DNA from: Linum tenue
Lineage: Eukaryota; Streptophyta; Magnoliopsida; Malpighiales; Linaceae
Reading direction: 5' to 3'
Length of the DNA: 64,000 nucleotides
Assembly: GCA_946122785.1 (NCBI GenBank)
Contig: CAMGYJ010000005.1
Coordinates: 81,834,547 to 81,898,546 of the forward strand
Position numbers and translations under genes: made by a program. The notes beneath the pieces were generated by a model that was not told the DNA's origin, made no database searches, and saw only the letters and a program-made list of their open reading frames with translations. This document shows, one piece after another, positions 10,719 to 21,974 of the stretch; position 1 is the first letter of the stretch; every line of letters starts with the position of its first letter.

Positions 10719-11933
10719 CTAAGTTTCGGTCCATGCTAGAACCTCCTTGAAGTTGAGGTTCTCGTCGATGAGGTGGAGTCTCAAGTCACGAGCATGTGGT
10801 ATGACAGGTGATGAAGGCTCGTGCACTTGATGCAGATGAAGTCTCCACCCTCGAGACCTCTTCTTCTCTTCTCTCGTCTCATTGCCCCAAACAAGATATG
10901 ACAACATCGATTGACCACCGTCGCGTCCACCAAGAGGGATCGATGTCGACGTGGCCTTGGCATGGCAAAGAGACACTGCAAATGGATCCTTGCTAAGTAG
11001 TTCCTCGAAGTTTGGTGGAGGTATCAAATGTAACTCATGGCCGGTGCAAGCCTCTTCCACCTCAACTCCGTCCTCAGCCTGGACGCCAATTGCTTCTTCA
11101 ACCTCCCTTTCTTGTTCATATGGTATCACCCCTGGGAAATGATCAAGAACTCCTTCTGCTTCACTTTTTTCATCCTCCACAACTTCTTTCTGCACCCTTT
11201 CTCTCTCTTCTTCTTCTAGGACGGATTGGAGAGCAAGTTGCCAAGCAATTTCTTTCATGAGATCTTCTTGCATCTCCTCACTCATGCCCGCCTCTTCAAA
11301 GCTTGGTGTGGGATGTGGGAAGGGGTGGTCGGCTACGACAGGACATTCTTGATCATGATCTTCACGGGAGCTCTCCGTGATAATCTCTGCTTGCTCCACA
11401 ATGTCCTTGTAGCCTTCTTCTTCCTCCTCCTCTTCTAATATGGTAGTAGACGGGTGATCTTGAGCAAGTTGTGCACAAACTTTCTCAACCCGCTCTGGTT
11501 GCTTTGATGAGTGCGAAACATTCTCCTCCGATTCACGGAGGGATGAAGAGTTAGGAGGAGCAAAGGATGAGAAAAGGAGGTCCATCTTGCGATTGCGTCT
11601 CTCGGAGTCCCGAACAAACTGCTCCATGAGAAGCCTCAATTCATAGTTTGGATCTGGCTGTGGAGTGTAGCATGGCTCTGCAGAATGGCCCGTGAAGGCC
11701 GCCATGGGTAACTCCAACTTCGATGGCCCTTCTGGTTGTGGGAGAAATTCTTCTTGATAATGAGGTTGTTCTTGATATGCCCAGGGGTCTGATTGTTCTC
11801 CATAGTAAGGGGGTTGGTACTGGAACCCGCATCCATAGTCTTCTCCTCCTTGATTGCTCCAGGGGGTCTCGGGGTAATACCACTCGGATGGTGGTGGATA
11901 CCCCCAATGGTTGGAGAAGCCATGAGGATCCAT
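10719..11933 (-). CDS. gag-like protein of the nested element
   Basis: This intact 404-aa frame starts at 11933, about 110 bp downstream of the primer binding site. The N-terminus is rich in Tyr, Pro, Gln and Trp (about residues 1-75). A basic-acidic helical stretch (about 95-125, with LRLLMEQFVRDSERRNRK) follows, then a long Glu-rich region (about 150-300). No CCHC finger and no protease motif can be seen. Proteins of this type are the only product of gag-only, non-autonomous gypsy derivatives in plants and are presumed to be packaged by enzymes of an autonomous partner. The assignment rests on position and composition, as I do not recognise a Pfam-type gag core. Confidence 0.7.
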   Translation of the reverse strand: MDPHGFSNHWGYPPPSEWYYPETPWSNQGGEDYGCGFQYQPPYYGEQSDPWAYQEQPHYQEEFLPQPEGPSKLELPMAAFTGHSAEPCYTPQPDPNYELRLLMEQFVRDSERRNRKMDLLFSSFAPPNSSSLRESEENVSHSSKQPERVEKVCAQLAQDHPSTTILEEEEEEEGYKDIVEQAEIITESSREDHDQECPVVADHPFPHPTPSFEEAGMSEEMQEDLMKEIAWQLALQSVLEEEERERVQKEVVEDEKSEAEGVLDHFPGVIPYEQEREVEEAIGVQAEDGVEVEEACTGHELHLIPPPNFEELLSKDPFAVSLCHAKATSTSIPLGGRDGGQSMLSYLVWGNETREEKKRSRGWRLHLHQVHEPSSPVIPHARDLRLHLIDENLNFKEVLAWTET

Positions 11934-12045
11934 GATTCAGATCTGCACCAACAAAAACAAAAACACCCAAGTGAAAAGCAAGGGTGGAAAAGAAAAGAAA
12001 AACGCTAAAGTAACAAACTTCTGCCTTTCCTAATACTCTAGAAAG

Positions 12046-12063
12046 TCCCCGGCAACGGCGCCA
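12046..12063 (-). other. primer binding site, tRNA-Asp
   Basis: On the minus strand TGGCGCCGTTGCCGGGGA is complementary to the 3' end of plant tRNA-Asp including the CCA. It lies a few bases after the 5' LTR end, giving the element its orientation. Confidence 0.9.
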
Positions 12064-12069
12064 AAAACT

Positions 12070-13500
12070 TGACTCGCTATGACACAACTCCTAACAATGG
12101 CCAAGTGTAACCAATGAAAGGGACTGCAGTATAGTGGCTCAAGTAATAAATATCGAATCCACGGGTCTCTAGAGTTACTATTACTCAGCTTCAGTTCATT
12201 ATCTAGCAAACCAGATTAAGATGAAAGAACTAAAACTACTCTAGCAAACTACAGTAAAAGTTAATCTAATTACAGGTTGGGAACTCACTTAGGTATGATT
12301 CCCCCTAGCCACTAGCCAGATTAACGATTGATGATCTCTAACATGTTTCACTTTCATTCACAATGCGGAGAATCCTTAACTAGACCTTGAGTCTCGACTA
12401 AAGGAACAAGGCCCTCTTGAGTCAATTGCCTAGAGGGACGTATCCTTCTCTAGAACAACCGATCAAGGCGTTCTGAACTAGATTCTCTCTATCGAATGAG
12501 GTTCTCAATCGATACAAAGCATTGAATCAACCCTCGACTAAAGCAATCGATCCACTACTATCAATCTATGGTGCTCTATTGACCTAATCAGGTATTCGCT
12601 CTCATAGGATCAAAGCAGAATCAATAATCTCGACTAAAGCAGAATTGAATCATGAAAACATGCATAGATTGAATATGAACTCAAGATTATCAAGTAAGAG
12701 TACTCATACAATCATCCAATCAAACAAACATAGCTAGGGTTCCTCAAAACCTAAGTGAAGGGAAGTTACTCCATAGAGAAGAGAGACACTGCAGTAAGAA
12801 TCTTCAGATGATCAGTCTTCAAGTCCGGGCTTGTTCCTCGAGCTTCCAAGGTGAAGAAATCCTCCAATTCCACTCCAAGAATGCCCTCAAATCGCTCTCT
12901 CTCTCTTTGGTTCGTCCCTAGGGTGTTTGGGATCCAAAACCCAGCTCTCCTCTCCTTTGGCTCGAATTTGGGTTAAAAAACCCGATTCTGGGCAAAACAC
13001 GGTCGCGGGCACGGCCGTGCTTTGGTTTTGCCCGCCCGTGTTAAAAACACGCCCGGGAGCGTTGGCCAAAACACGGTCGTGCCTAAATATGGGCACGGCC
13101 GTGTTTTGATTTAGGCGCGCCCGTGTTTTTACTGCCGAACTTGTTCCCCTATATTCAATGCTTCGTTTCTCCCTCGTCCGGACTCCGAATCAGTCGCCGT
13201 TTGATCTCAGACACTCGTAGTCTCGTCCTCTTTCTTTTGATGACAAGCTTGAATGATTCTTTGTCCATAAAGTGAGGTAGAAATCCATTCTTCTTCAGGT
13301 CATGCCCAAGTTTCTGCTCCCGAATCGCCAATTGATCTCTGATTGACTTGAAACTTGCGCCTATGCTTCACTTTATGTGCTAGGACCTGAAATATGACAA
13401 ATGAACACAACCTAGCGTAAAATAGGCCAAAGAAGCGATAATGCAAGCTTAAACAATCAAGAACCAAAGGGGAAAAACATGTGCAAATATCGAGTCATCA
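12070..13500 (-). repeat. 5' LTR of the nested element, complete (1431 bp)
   Basis: On the minus strand it begins TGATGACTCG and ends CGAGTCA, giving short inverted termini. It contains several copies of CTCGACTAAAG and a GC-rich segment (about 12970-13130) with repeated CACGG(C/T)CGTG-like motifs. The short ORFs inside both LTR copies are not genes. Confidence 0.9.
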
Positions 13501-13616
13501 ACTCCACGAAGATATATTCGCATCCTTTTCTTCCAAACGGTGTAATCCGTTCCATCGAACCATGGAGGATTTGTATTGGCTGAGTATGCCACTCCAGTTG
13601 ATGAAGTTCCTGACAT
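13501..13616 (-). pseudogene. copia gag N-terminus, cut off by the nested element
   Basis: From the ATG at 13616 the minus strand encodes about 38 residues ending NPPWFDGTDYTVWKKRMRIY and then LR, a typical plant copia gag N-terminus. It stops at the right border of the nested element. The continuation is at 7984 and below. Confidence 0.88.
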
Positions 13617-13660
13617 CCCAAGACCTTCTCTTCGGCGATGATTAATCCCTCAAAGAGTAG

Positions 13661-13672
13661 GCTCTGATACCA
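13661..13672 (-). other. primer binding site, initiator-Met tRNA
   Basis: On the minus strand TGGTATCAGAGC follows the 5' LTR end TTTACCA with a one-base spacer. This is the standard copia primer site. Confidence 0.92.
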
Positions 13673-13673
13673 A

Positions 13674-14292
13674 TGGTAAACTCAAAATATGAGATGCACT
13701 TAACAAGAGATTTGAATTATTGCTTTTCTAAGACAATCTCTTGTAACTAAAAGAAAGACACTTTCATTGATATTACGAATTGAAGATCGAACAATACAGA
13801 GAAACCTAGCCAAGCCAAGTGACTTGGCTCTTTTGGTAAACAAACACTCAACACACTCACTTCCCAAGATTGGAATCACCCAGTACACTCCCATACACTG
13901 TGATCCTATCTACTTAAGCAATTACACCCTTTGACCCAAAGCAGAAGAGATTCAATTTATACAAGTTTCAAATGAGCAGAAGGCTTACAATTTATACTTT
14001 TAGCAATAGATGACCGTTGTCTAAAAGGGAGCCTTCCATAGCCTTCATCATACTTCCTCATAGAGACGGTGCTAGGTGGAGCAGGCGTTGAAAAGCTGAA
14101 GCTTCCGTTAGAAAGAAGACGATCGAGAGAGATGATCAGAGAGATCATCAATCGAGGAGTCCATTCTTGACTACGAAGGATGATATATTGAAACGGTGTC
14201 GTTGAGAAGCAGAGATGCTCAAGCAGGATGGTGGCATAAAAGGTGCTCCGTTTAGAGACCGTTTATAGAGATACTACGCCGTTTTAGAGTCA
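13674..14292 (-). repeat. 5' LTR of the copia element
   Basis: This is 619 bp, TG...CA on the minus strand (TGACTCT at 14292, TTTACCA at 13674), and matches 941-1579. Relative to that copy it lacks about 30 bp near 13953. Confidence 0.9.
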
Positions 14293-14829
14293 ACAGTTGG
14301 TACAGATTTAGTAAGGTCTAAACTCCCTAAGAAAATCCATTTCTAACCCTTGCAAGTCGGTAAAGAAATAGCTGTTACATAAACTCGGATCTACCACAAA
14401 AGATTGAAAAATAAATACTCAATGAGACTCGGTTTTCGGAAGGTATCTTAAGATACCTCTACTGCCCCTCTACTCTAAGATAGGATTTAGCGAAAACCAT
14501 AGCAAATTAGAAATGATTTCTAATTTAGTTAGATATTTTCTAGAATCCCCAATCATATAAAAGAAAGATAATAGAGAAGTTTCAAATCATAATCAACCAA
14601 AAATAACAAGAGTAAAAGAAAGCAATGAATTGCAAACGTAAATAGAGTTGAAGCGAAATGGTTAGTTATGAGCAGTGGCTGTGACTTTAGATTATTTTAA
14701 AATCCCTTTAGTTGATAAACCTTAACAAAAAACCTCCTAGTTGTTGTTTTTTTACACCATTTCCAAACCCACGTAAATCAACCAGATTATCATATAACCA
14801 GCAATAGGCTACACCGAAATTTGCACTCA
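14293..14829. other. AT-rich spacer, no gene seen
   Basis: This is the spacer between the copia 5' LTR and the broken end of the LINE. No conserved frame or repeat terminus is visible. Confidence 0.4.
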
Positions 14830-14839
14830 AACACCTCTA

Positions 14840-15797
14840 TCAAAATGCTGACTTCGCAAGGTTGACCCTCTGCCCACTCAGCTCCTCATATTCATTAAGC
14901 ACCTCTACCAAGTTCCCACTCTTGAAGAGAACCCCTGAGGAACAGATAAGAATCATCGGCAAAGAACATATGTGAAATCCGAGGCGCCCCTGGGGCGACC
15001 TTGACCCCCTCCAATCTTCTAGTAGTGATAGTCTACCGGAGGGGCGCCGCAAAGCCCTCAGTGCACAGCACAAACAAAAGCAGGGATAGGGGGTCCCCCT
15101 GCCAGAGACCACGAGACGGAGTGAAGAAACCCGAGGGTGAGCCATTCATAAGTACCGAAAAAGAGGCTGAGCGGAGGCATTCCTGGATCCAGCTACACCA
15201 GGTCGAATTAAACCCTAATTTTGCCAAAATCACGAGTAGAAACCACCATTCAACTCTATCATAGGCCTTTTCCATATCAACCTTCAGATCCATGTACCCT
15301 TTCTTGCCTCGCGTTTTGATTTTTAAATAGTGCATTAACTCATGCCCAAGTATGACATTCTCCACAATGTTGTGTTCTCGTATAAAAGCATTTTGTCCCT
15401 CCGAGACTATCTGGGGTAAATATTGGGCTAAAAGCTCAGACATGATCTTAGTTATGATCTTATACACAAATTGGCATAAGCTAATCGGTCAGAGTTGCCG
15501 CAGATTCTCAACATTTTCCACTTTGGGTATCAGGGTGAGCCAAGTGTGATTAAAGCTGCGAAATAGTCTGCTCGTGCTAAAGAAGGACCGCACATCATCA
15601 ATCACCGAGTCTCCCACCAGAGACCAAAAAGACTTCAAAAAATTCCCCGTAAAGCCATCCGAACTTGGGGCCTGTTTTGATCCCATGGAAAAGACAGTTC
15701 TACGAATTTCCTCAATAAGGACCTCACCAGTAAGGGCATCATTCATTGCATCGGTCACCCAATGTTCAATGGGAAAATCGGCAATCCTGGCTTCCAT
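14840..15797 (-). pseudogene. LINE reverse transcriptase fragment
   Basis: Overlapping frames give the L1 RT order: fingers (FNHTWLTLIPKVENVENLRQL), then KIITKIMSELLAQYLPQIV and GQNAFIREHNIVENVILGHE, then motif A (KVDMEKAYDRVEW), then QGDPLSLLLFVLCTEG. The catalytic FADD box is legible in a shifted frame near 14955. At least three frame changes occur. It ends at about 14840 without the remaining palm or thumb. Confidence 0.88.
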
Positions 15798-15966
15798 GTT
15801 CCCGACATGGGATTCAGACGTGAAGAGGTGTTGGTAGAAATTGGTGGCTACATCAGCCTTCCCTCTTTCCTCGGTTATCCATTCTCCATCCTCATTATGG
15901 AGACCAGCAACAAAGTTGCGTTTACGTCGTGCTCGGGTGACCGTATGAAAATACGACGTGTTCTTG

Positions 15967-17048
15967 TCACCTTTCTTGAGCCAATGGACCCTCGACTTCT
16001 GCTACCAATAGACCTCTTCCGCCTCCCATTTTTATTTGTCGATTCAACTCTATCTCCAGATCCCTAACCTCGTCCCAATTAATTGGGTAAATAAGTTTAA
16101 CCCGATCAATTTCGGTCTGCAGGGTTTTTATATTGCGGAGGGAGTTCGTAGTACCCGCCCTACTCCAGTCATACAATAAATGACGAAGTTGTTTAAGTCT
16201 CTCCCAAAGTTGGTACATAAGGAACCCATGTATTTCCTCTCGCCAAACATAAGCCATCATTGCTTTGACCTCCGGATTATCAGCCCATCGAGCATCAAAT
16301 CGAAATAAAAGGTGGCTATTCCTGACGTACATTTTACCAGACAGAACTATAGCCATGTGGTTAGACCCCTGGTCTGTAAAATGCTTAACCAGAGTGTCAG
16401 GAAATCTATCCATCCAAGCCTGGGAATAGAGGGACCTATCTAACCGTTCACGGATGCAGGTAGTGCTCATCCTTTTATTAGTCCAAGTGAACTCATCCCC
16501 TTGATAACCTGGATCATGAAGGCCCAAGTCATGAATAAAATCTCTGGGAGCAACAGCTTGGGAGGCATTCCATGGATTACCCCCACCTTTTCATTCTCAT
16601 GCAAAGTCACATTAAAATCTTCACAGATTTGGCGCAAGAGATCAAGTTGGTTTGCGCGGGTTGGTTCATGACAACTCAAATAGACACAAACTACCACATA
16701 AGAAAAATCTCTTTCATTAATTCGAACACAAATGGAAAAATCCGAATGAAAAAACACCGAGGCGTCAACCTCGGGGGACCAATCTACAACTAAACCACCA
16801 GCAGTATCGCTGGCATCAACAAAAAAACAATGGGATAAACTAAAACCTAAACCCCGCATGAGACCAGAAATAACTCTCCGACTCGATCTTGTTTCCGAAA
16901 AGAAGACAAGGTCTGGTTTATTAGAATGCATAACCCTACAGCAGTTTGGAATATGAGTGATGGTCCAATTCCCCTTACATTCCAGGCCAGAAGCCTTATT
17001 TATCCAATTGGGGCCACTCAAGGATGGCTTCCTCCACCTTTTCATCAT
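15967..17048 (-). pseudogene. LINE endonuclease (apurinic/apyrimidinic type)
   Basis: The start of ORF2 has the L1 endonuclease pattern KPDLVFFSETR (metal-binding Glu), then YVVVCVYLSCHEPTR, GDEFTWTNKR and RERLDR. The expected SDHxP catalytic end reads SNHMAI, so the essential Asp is lost. A frameshift separates the two halves (17048-16467 and 16527-15967). Confidence 0.85.
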
Positions 17049-17279
17049 TCATTTTCTCTTCAACAAATTGTTTTTTGGGTGTGGGAAGCTCTTGCATATC
17101 CCCTCCCACTTCTTCAAAAACACACTTCTTTCCACCAGTTTCTGGATCTGAAATGTTAGTCCCATATTCGTTAAGCTTCCAAATCATGGCCCTCTCCAAA
17201 GCCTGAGGCGAGGCAGAAGACCGGATAGTATCATGTTCGCCAGTATTGTTAAGCAGCAAGCCTGCTTCAAACGCCGCCA

Positions 17280-19483
17280 CTACCTCCCTTCGCATCTCTT
17301 AACCTCAAAACAATGGGTTTCATCCCCTGACAGAGACGACTTCGAGCCCATTAGAATTGGGTCCTTTTGTGGGGAATTATTCACAGGCCTATGGGGTGGA
17401 GTTCGGTTTCGCTGAGGGGAGGTACCATCAGATACTGGGGCTATTTGTTCACCCCGTTCATTCTTTTCCATACCATCTTCCCTCACTGCAACTTCCTTCA
17501 CCAATTTTGGCTTACGACCTGCCCGGATCCGCCCTTGCTTTCCAGCCGTCTCCGGTTTAGACTTCGGTTTGCGGGGCTGACAACGCATCGCCTGGGGTGA
17601 GTCCTCCGCCAGCGTCCCTTCCATTTCCTCACCATCCCCGAACCCGCCGCCTTTAAAGTCAAGGAACCTTGTTCCAGAGCACGACCATCGATACCAGGAC
17701 GACGAGTGGCTGGCACGGGTGGCATAGGGAATCAGAAATCATCATCCAAATCATCATCAAGGATCAACTGCCTTCATCGAGTTATCTCATTAGGGCGGTC
17801 AAATCCAGCAGCCTCCCTATCACTTTGTTTCTCGACTCGCGCTGCACGCAAAGCATCCCCGACCATCGTCCCAATAGGAGACAGTCCTTGAGCTTCCTTA
17901 TCACGAAGGCGAACTAACTTCTTATCAGGGCGCTGGGCATCCCAAGACGGATTGATCTTGACTGGACGGGAAGAGAAGCTCAGCCCATTATCCCCGGATC
18001 GCCCGTGAATCTGCCCAGTCCTATGCGCAACTCGCATCGACCCAGAACGGGAACTCTCCCCGCGCTCCTTGTCCTTGGTTGGCGGTGAACGCTGAAAGCC
18101 CCTTTTGACAAAAACCTTCGGTGATTTTTTAAGGGCAAACCCTCTTGGGCTTTTGCCCCACTTAATCTTCTCTCCCGCAGTTCTCGTACGAGGAATTGGC
18201 GCCTCCTGTTGGTGTATCTGATGGCAAGATTGCGAGGAGTCTTCAGGTCGAGCCAGGCTACTTCTGTCATTATCAAAAGACCTGTCGGGACGATCCCTCG
18301 CCTCTCTATTTTCTCGGAGATCCTTATTCACCCACACCGTGTTGGACCTCTTCTAATTAGAATTGAACAACCTAGTCTTCATGGATACGAGCCATTGTAT
18401 GATCCTGCGAATAACAATGGTGGGACAGATCGTTAGGCCACGGAGGAACCTCTTTTTCACCTTCCCGAAGATCACCTGTCTTTTTATCTTGTCGGCAGAT
18501 GGGGGAAGGTATTGGCACAAACAATGATGGAAAAAATAGGGAGTCTTTCTTACTAAAGAGGAGCGACCAAAGCAGCGACGATAGTCGCACACTATAGAAC
18601 AATAGTTGTTACGATTGGACCTCGTTCTTTACTGCTAGCTCCAGACCCGCACCCCTCTTTTTAATTGTGGGGGAATGTTGCGGGCTGTGCGACTTTAAAT
18701 AAGAAGGAGAGTCTGACTCCCACCCAAACAGCCCATCTGCCGCTGGGATTCTATAACGGTAGTCCCGTCGCTGGGAGGGACACCGAGTTTGAGAAGGAGT
18801 CTGATTCGGGATCAGGATTGGAGAGAACTGAATCCCACAAATTCCGGGACAGGGGGTTAGGGATGTGATTCGTTTGCCTAACAAAGGTCTATCTCCCCCC
18901 GTCGTCGTTCCACGGTGGTTCTTTTTCTGGTTGCCCCGGTCAGAGCAGGGTATTAGAACCATCCGACATCGGGATTGCACTAGACTCCAGCCAGCCCCCG
19001 TTTGTCGGGAGACCGACCAAGAGACCTGTTCACTTGAGAATCCGGCGAGAAGACCCCGCTCTGGTCTTATAGGGTCAATAATACCTCGGTCATTTGAGTC
19101 ACTATGCCCGACGCGAGGTTCTTCCTCCATCTCTTCTTCTAGCACTTCCGACGGGGGCAACTTGAATCGCCACACCCCCAGTTTTGAGATTTTTAGTTTT
19201 TTATGACTGGAAATTGTCATTGAATCTCCTGGAAGCACACAAGCTTCCTTTTCCTGGTATTCCACCAAGTGGATCGGAGAGGATCTTTAATTTGAGGGCC
19301 ATTCGATGGAACTCGCGTTCTCCTATCGGCAGCACTCGCCCGTCCTCTCCGTATCTCTAGATCACTGCCTGATCCTGCGATGCCATCACGTTTTGCTATT
19401 ACTCGGAGTCCATCATCCCCCTGGTTCCGCAGACTGATATCAAACAGAGCGAGCGCCGCCGCAAGAAGAAATCGGCCAGTCAA
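17280..19483 (-). pseudogene. LINE 5' region with ORF1 remnants
   Basis: Several basic, Arg/Ser/Pro-rich frames (17280-17624, 17774-18337, 18609-19268, 19217-19483) lie directly upstream of the endonuclease. This is where plant L1 ORF1, an RNA-binding protein, would be. No intact frame and no CCHC finger is visible, so the assignment is by position and composition. The 5' limit near 19520 is where GC content drops to the flanking AT-rich DNA. Confidence 0.5.
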
Positions 19484-19520
19484 GAAGCAGAAACCAAGGA
19501 GAGAGCATCGCGAAGCATTT

Positions 19521-21740
19521 TTTTTATTTTATTTTATGGTGTTCAACAAACCTGTCATGAATGTCACATTAAATCTTATTTTAGATTTTCTTTTTTAGAA
19601 TAGTGGGCCATTAGAATTGAACTCAAAAGTACATAGTGCCAAATTTTATTCACCAACACTTGAGCTACCCCTTGACGGCTCAATTAAAGTTTTTGAGTCT
19701 GGTGACATAATGTTTTTAAAAGTTCTTAATTGTGACATTTATATTGTCATCGTCAATATTTACCGTATGGAAATAACTTAGTTCGAACATTCTATCATTC
19801 AATAATGTAATGATCATATGCATAGAATTTCACTCAATCTTAAAAATCAAACTATCATGGTTAACAATTCTTCATATAAAATCTTAAGCTCCAATTAAAG
19901 AATTTTCAAAAATCAAGTTTTCTTGATTCTATGATGATGATTTTTAGTCTCCAACTCATAATGTTTCAACATTTACTAATTCTTTTGCCAGATTAAGTCA
20001 TGACATATCCTCTATGTATATGAATGGAACCGATGAGAGAGCAATGGTTCAAAAACATATCACCAAGAGCAAAGATTGAAGGACATATAATCTACGCATA
20101 AGAAATGTGCATTGCCCGGTCACAACAATTGACCCATAGAGATCTATTAGCCGAGATTGAATAAACATATTCAAATATTCCTTTATTTTTCTCTACCCCA
20201 TTCAAACGGTCGCCCTCTACTATAAATTTATGCACATATGGGTTGGGTGGCTTTTTAACATTTTAGCTACCTAATCCATATAACTCAATTTCCATGATGC
20301 GATATCCAGAATGATGACTTGAAACTAAAACCTATAGTCTTGATTCAATTTAGGTTCGACACTAAGGATTATAAGTTCGGATGGGAATAAGATTAGACAC
20401 AAAAAAATGGAATACAAATTTCTGTGCGAACAACCTAGAATGAAACAAATCGATTGGTGAAGTAATAGTCAACATATTGATTTTTCCGTATCATTAAGAG
20501 AAAAATAAAAGCATTATCACATGTCTCTAACGATTTAATGTGGTGCATGAATGATATCTTGTTGTATCTATTTTTGTATAAAAAACAATTGTCACTTTGG
20601 AGACATATTTATGATTATGATGGAAGAAAAATATATCATGATGGTATAACATAAAAAATCATTGTAAAGTTTTTTTACCACTATGCTATATTTCTTGACT
20701 AGCTGGTAATATAACAAAGTGAGCATCATCTTGTTGAACCTGATTGTTTGGTTGCAAAAAAAAAAAACTTAAATTCGGGTTTTAACGAAAAAGATATGCT
20801 TCATATACTGTCATTGTGAGGGAAATAAGGAAGAAAAAATACAATATGTGGCACAATTTGATTGACAACAAGATTTGTTGCTTTTTTAATTTTAAATTTA
20901 TCTTTGATTTAAATCTTTTTTATTTTACTAAACTATCCTTCATAAAATCACTCTCGGGGCTCCAATTTTAAAATGTAAAATATTTAATGTTTGAATCTCC
21001 ATTATAAATTGTGTAGATATAGATATATAAATAATTGATGTCTATGAATGATGATGATCTTGTGGTGCTTGCATTTAAAGTCTTGCTAGTTGCTTCTCAC
21101 TAATTGGTTGAAAATTTTTTATTATTTATTTTTTATGTGTTGGAATTTGGATTTGGAATATGAATTCACGATAGATATTATATATTGTACTGATTTTATT
21201 TATTATAAATATTATTTTATGTCAACTATGTAGAAGTGTAGTTAAATTGTTTTGAATGATTTGCATCATTATATTTTAGTATTAATAAGGACATTATAGT
21301 AATTTTCAAAATGACAAGAAAAATGCTAGATGTGGACGTTGCTATTTGTTAACGGTTAACCCTAAGCTAACTATTAACCAAACCGCTAACAGAAGGTTAA
21401 TCGATAAGACTCATAGATTTGATTTTCAATATGCATTTTCTTACTTACTGGTTCACCGAAACTAAACCGATTAGCATCCACAGCTAGAAGAACCACCGAG
21501 AGCGCGCGAGCGAAAGAAAGAGGAGAATGCAATATTGGAAAGTTCCGTCAAATGAAAATGTCGCACATTATGGCAGCTGAACTGAACTGCGACGAGCCTT
21601 GTGCGGACAAATATGGATGTGGACATTGGACAATGATGAAAAGGTACTCCCGCTTTTAGTTTTTCCATTCCCTAATGTGAGAGAGATCATTTCCCCTTTT
21701 CATCCTATGCTCTTGTTCATTCGGTGGTTTCTAGTTTCAG
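19521..21740. other. AT-rich intergenic DNA
   Basis: A run of about 2.2 kb has no frame longer than about 65 codons and no recognisable gene. It has several poly-A/T runs. I could not define any element boundary here. Confidence 0.4.
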
Positions 21741-21870
21741 TTGGCGATGATCAGAAGGAAAAATGTCTGATATTTATCTTACTTATCGGTGCTCCGGGCA
21801 GGGGGAAGTCCACTTTCTGCGACCACGTTATGCAATCGCCTTCCCAGGATTTCGGGCACGCATTTGCCAG
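21741..21870 (+). pseudogene. relic exon of an aprataxin/bHLH140-like P-loop kinase gene
   Basis: A stretch encodes FILLIGAPGRGKSTFCDHVMQS, a Walker A (GxxGxGKS/T) with the same neighbours as the N-terminal kinase-like domain of plant bHLH140/aprataxin-like proteins. It is bordered by a good acceptor (CTAGTTTCAG at 21731-21740) and a donor (CAG then GTTGAC after 21870). The expected end ARICQ is present but in another frame, so a one-base shift lies between. No following exon (DTI...) is found, so this is a gene fragment. Family assignment is from memory of the motif and is uncertain beyond 'P-loop kinase'. Confidence 0.5.
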
Positions 21871-21974
21871 GTTGACTTCTCTCTGTGTTTTTGTTGTTTG
21901 AACCTTACAAGTGACCAACCATGCGCTAACTCCGTTGCCATCTATCTCCCTCTCTATTCATGCCACTAGTCACT

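Larger units (their letters stand above)
7985..13500 (-). mobile_element. non-autonomous gag-only LTR retrotransposon nested in copia gag
   Basis: Two LTRs (7985-9346 and 12070-13500) flank about 2.7 kb with a single gag-like ORF and no protease, integrase or RT. The primer site matches the 3' end of plant tRNA-Asp, as in Athila/Tat-type Ty3-gypsy elements, and a G-rich polypurine tract precedes the 3' LTR. It fits the TR-GAG or LARD class of defective gypsy derivatives. The LTRs differ at only about nine of 1362 aligned positions by eye, so it is young. The outer 69 bp of the left LTR is missing together with a few bases of the copia gag, so the target duplication (expected to match ACTCC at 13501) cannot be confirmed. 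Confidence 0.88.
941..14292 (-). mobile_element. Ty1-copia LTR retrotransposon, SIRE/Maximus-like, degraded, with nested insertion
   Basis: Two matching LTRs (941-1579 and 13674-14292) enclose gag, protease, integrase, reverse transcriptase and RNase H in copia order on the minus strand. A primer site for initiator-Met tRNA lies inside the 5' LTR and a purine tract inside the 3' LTR. A further ORF lies between pol and the 3' LTR, as in SIRE/Maximus-type plant elements. Frameshifts and stops break gag-pol. A 5.5 kb gag-only LTR element sits inside gag. By eye the LTRs differ at about 16 of 600 aligned sites, plus one indel of about 30 bp, so the insertion is older than the nested element. I found no clean target duplication; the outer 7 bp of the 3' LTR is lost. 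Confidence 0.92.
14830..19520 (-). mobile_element. L1-type LINE, decayed and lacking its 3' part
   Basis: On the minus strand an ORF1-like region (about 19480-17280) precedes ORF2 with an endonuclease (about 17050-15967) and reverse transcriptase (about 15800-14840). Many frameshifts break both. The similarity stops at about 14830 in the middle of RT, just after the NLAKSA segment. The thumb, zinc-knuckle and RNase H parts and the poly(A) tail are absent. The RT is clearly of the same family as the LINE at 61286-64000, which supplies the missing part for comparison. Confidence 0.85.
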
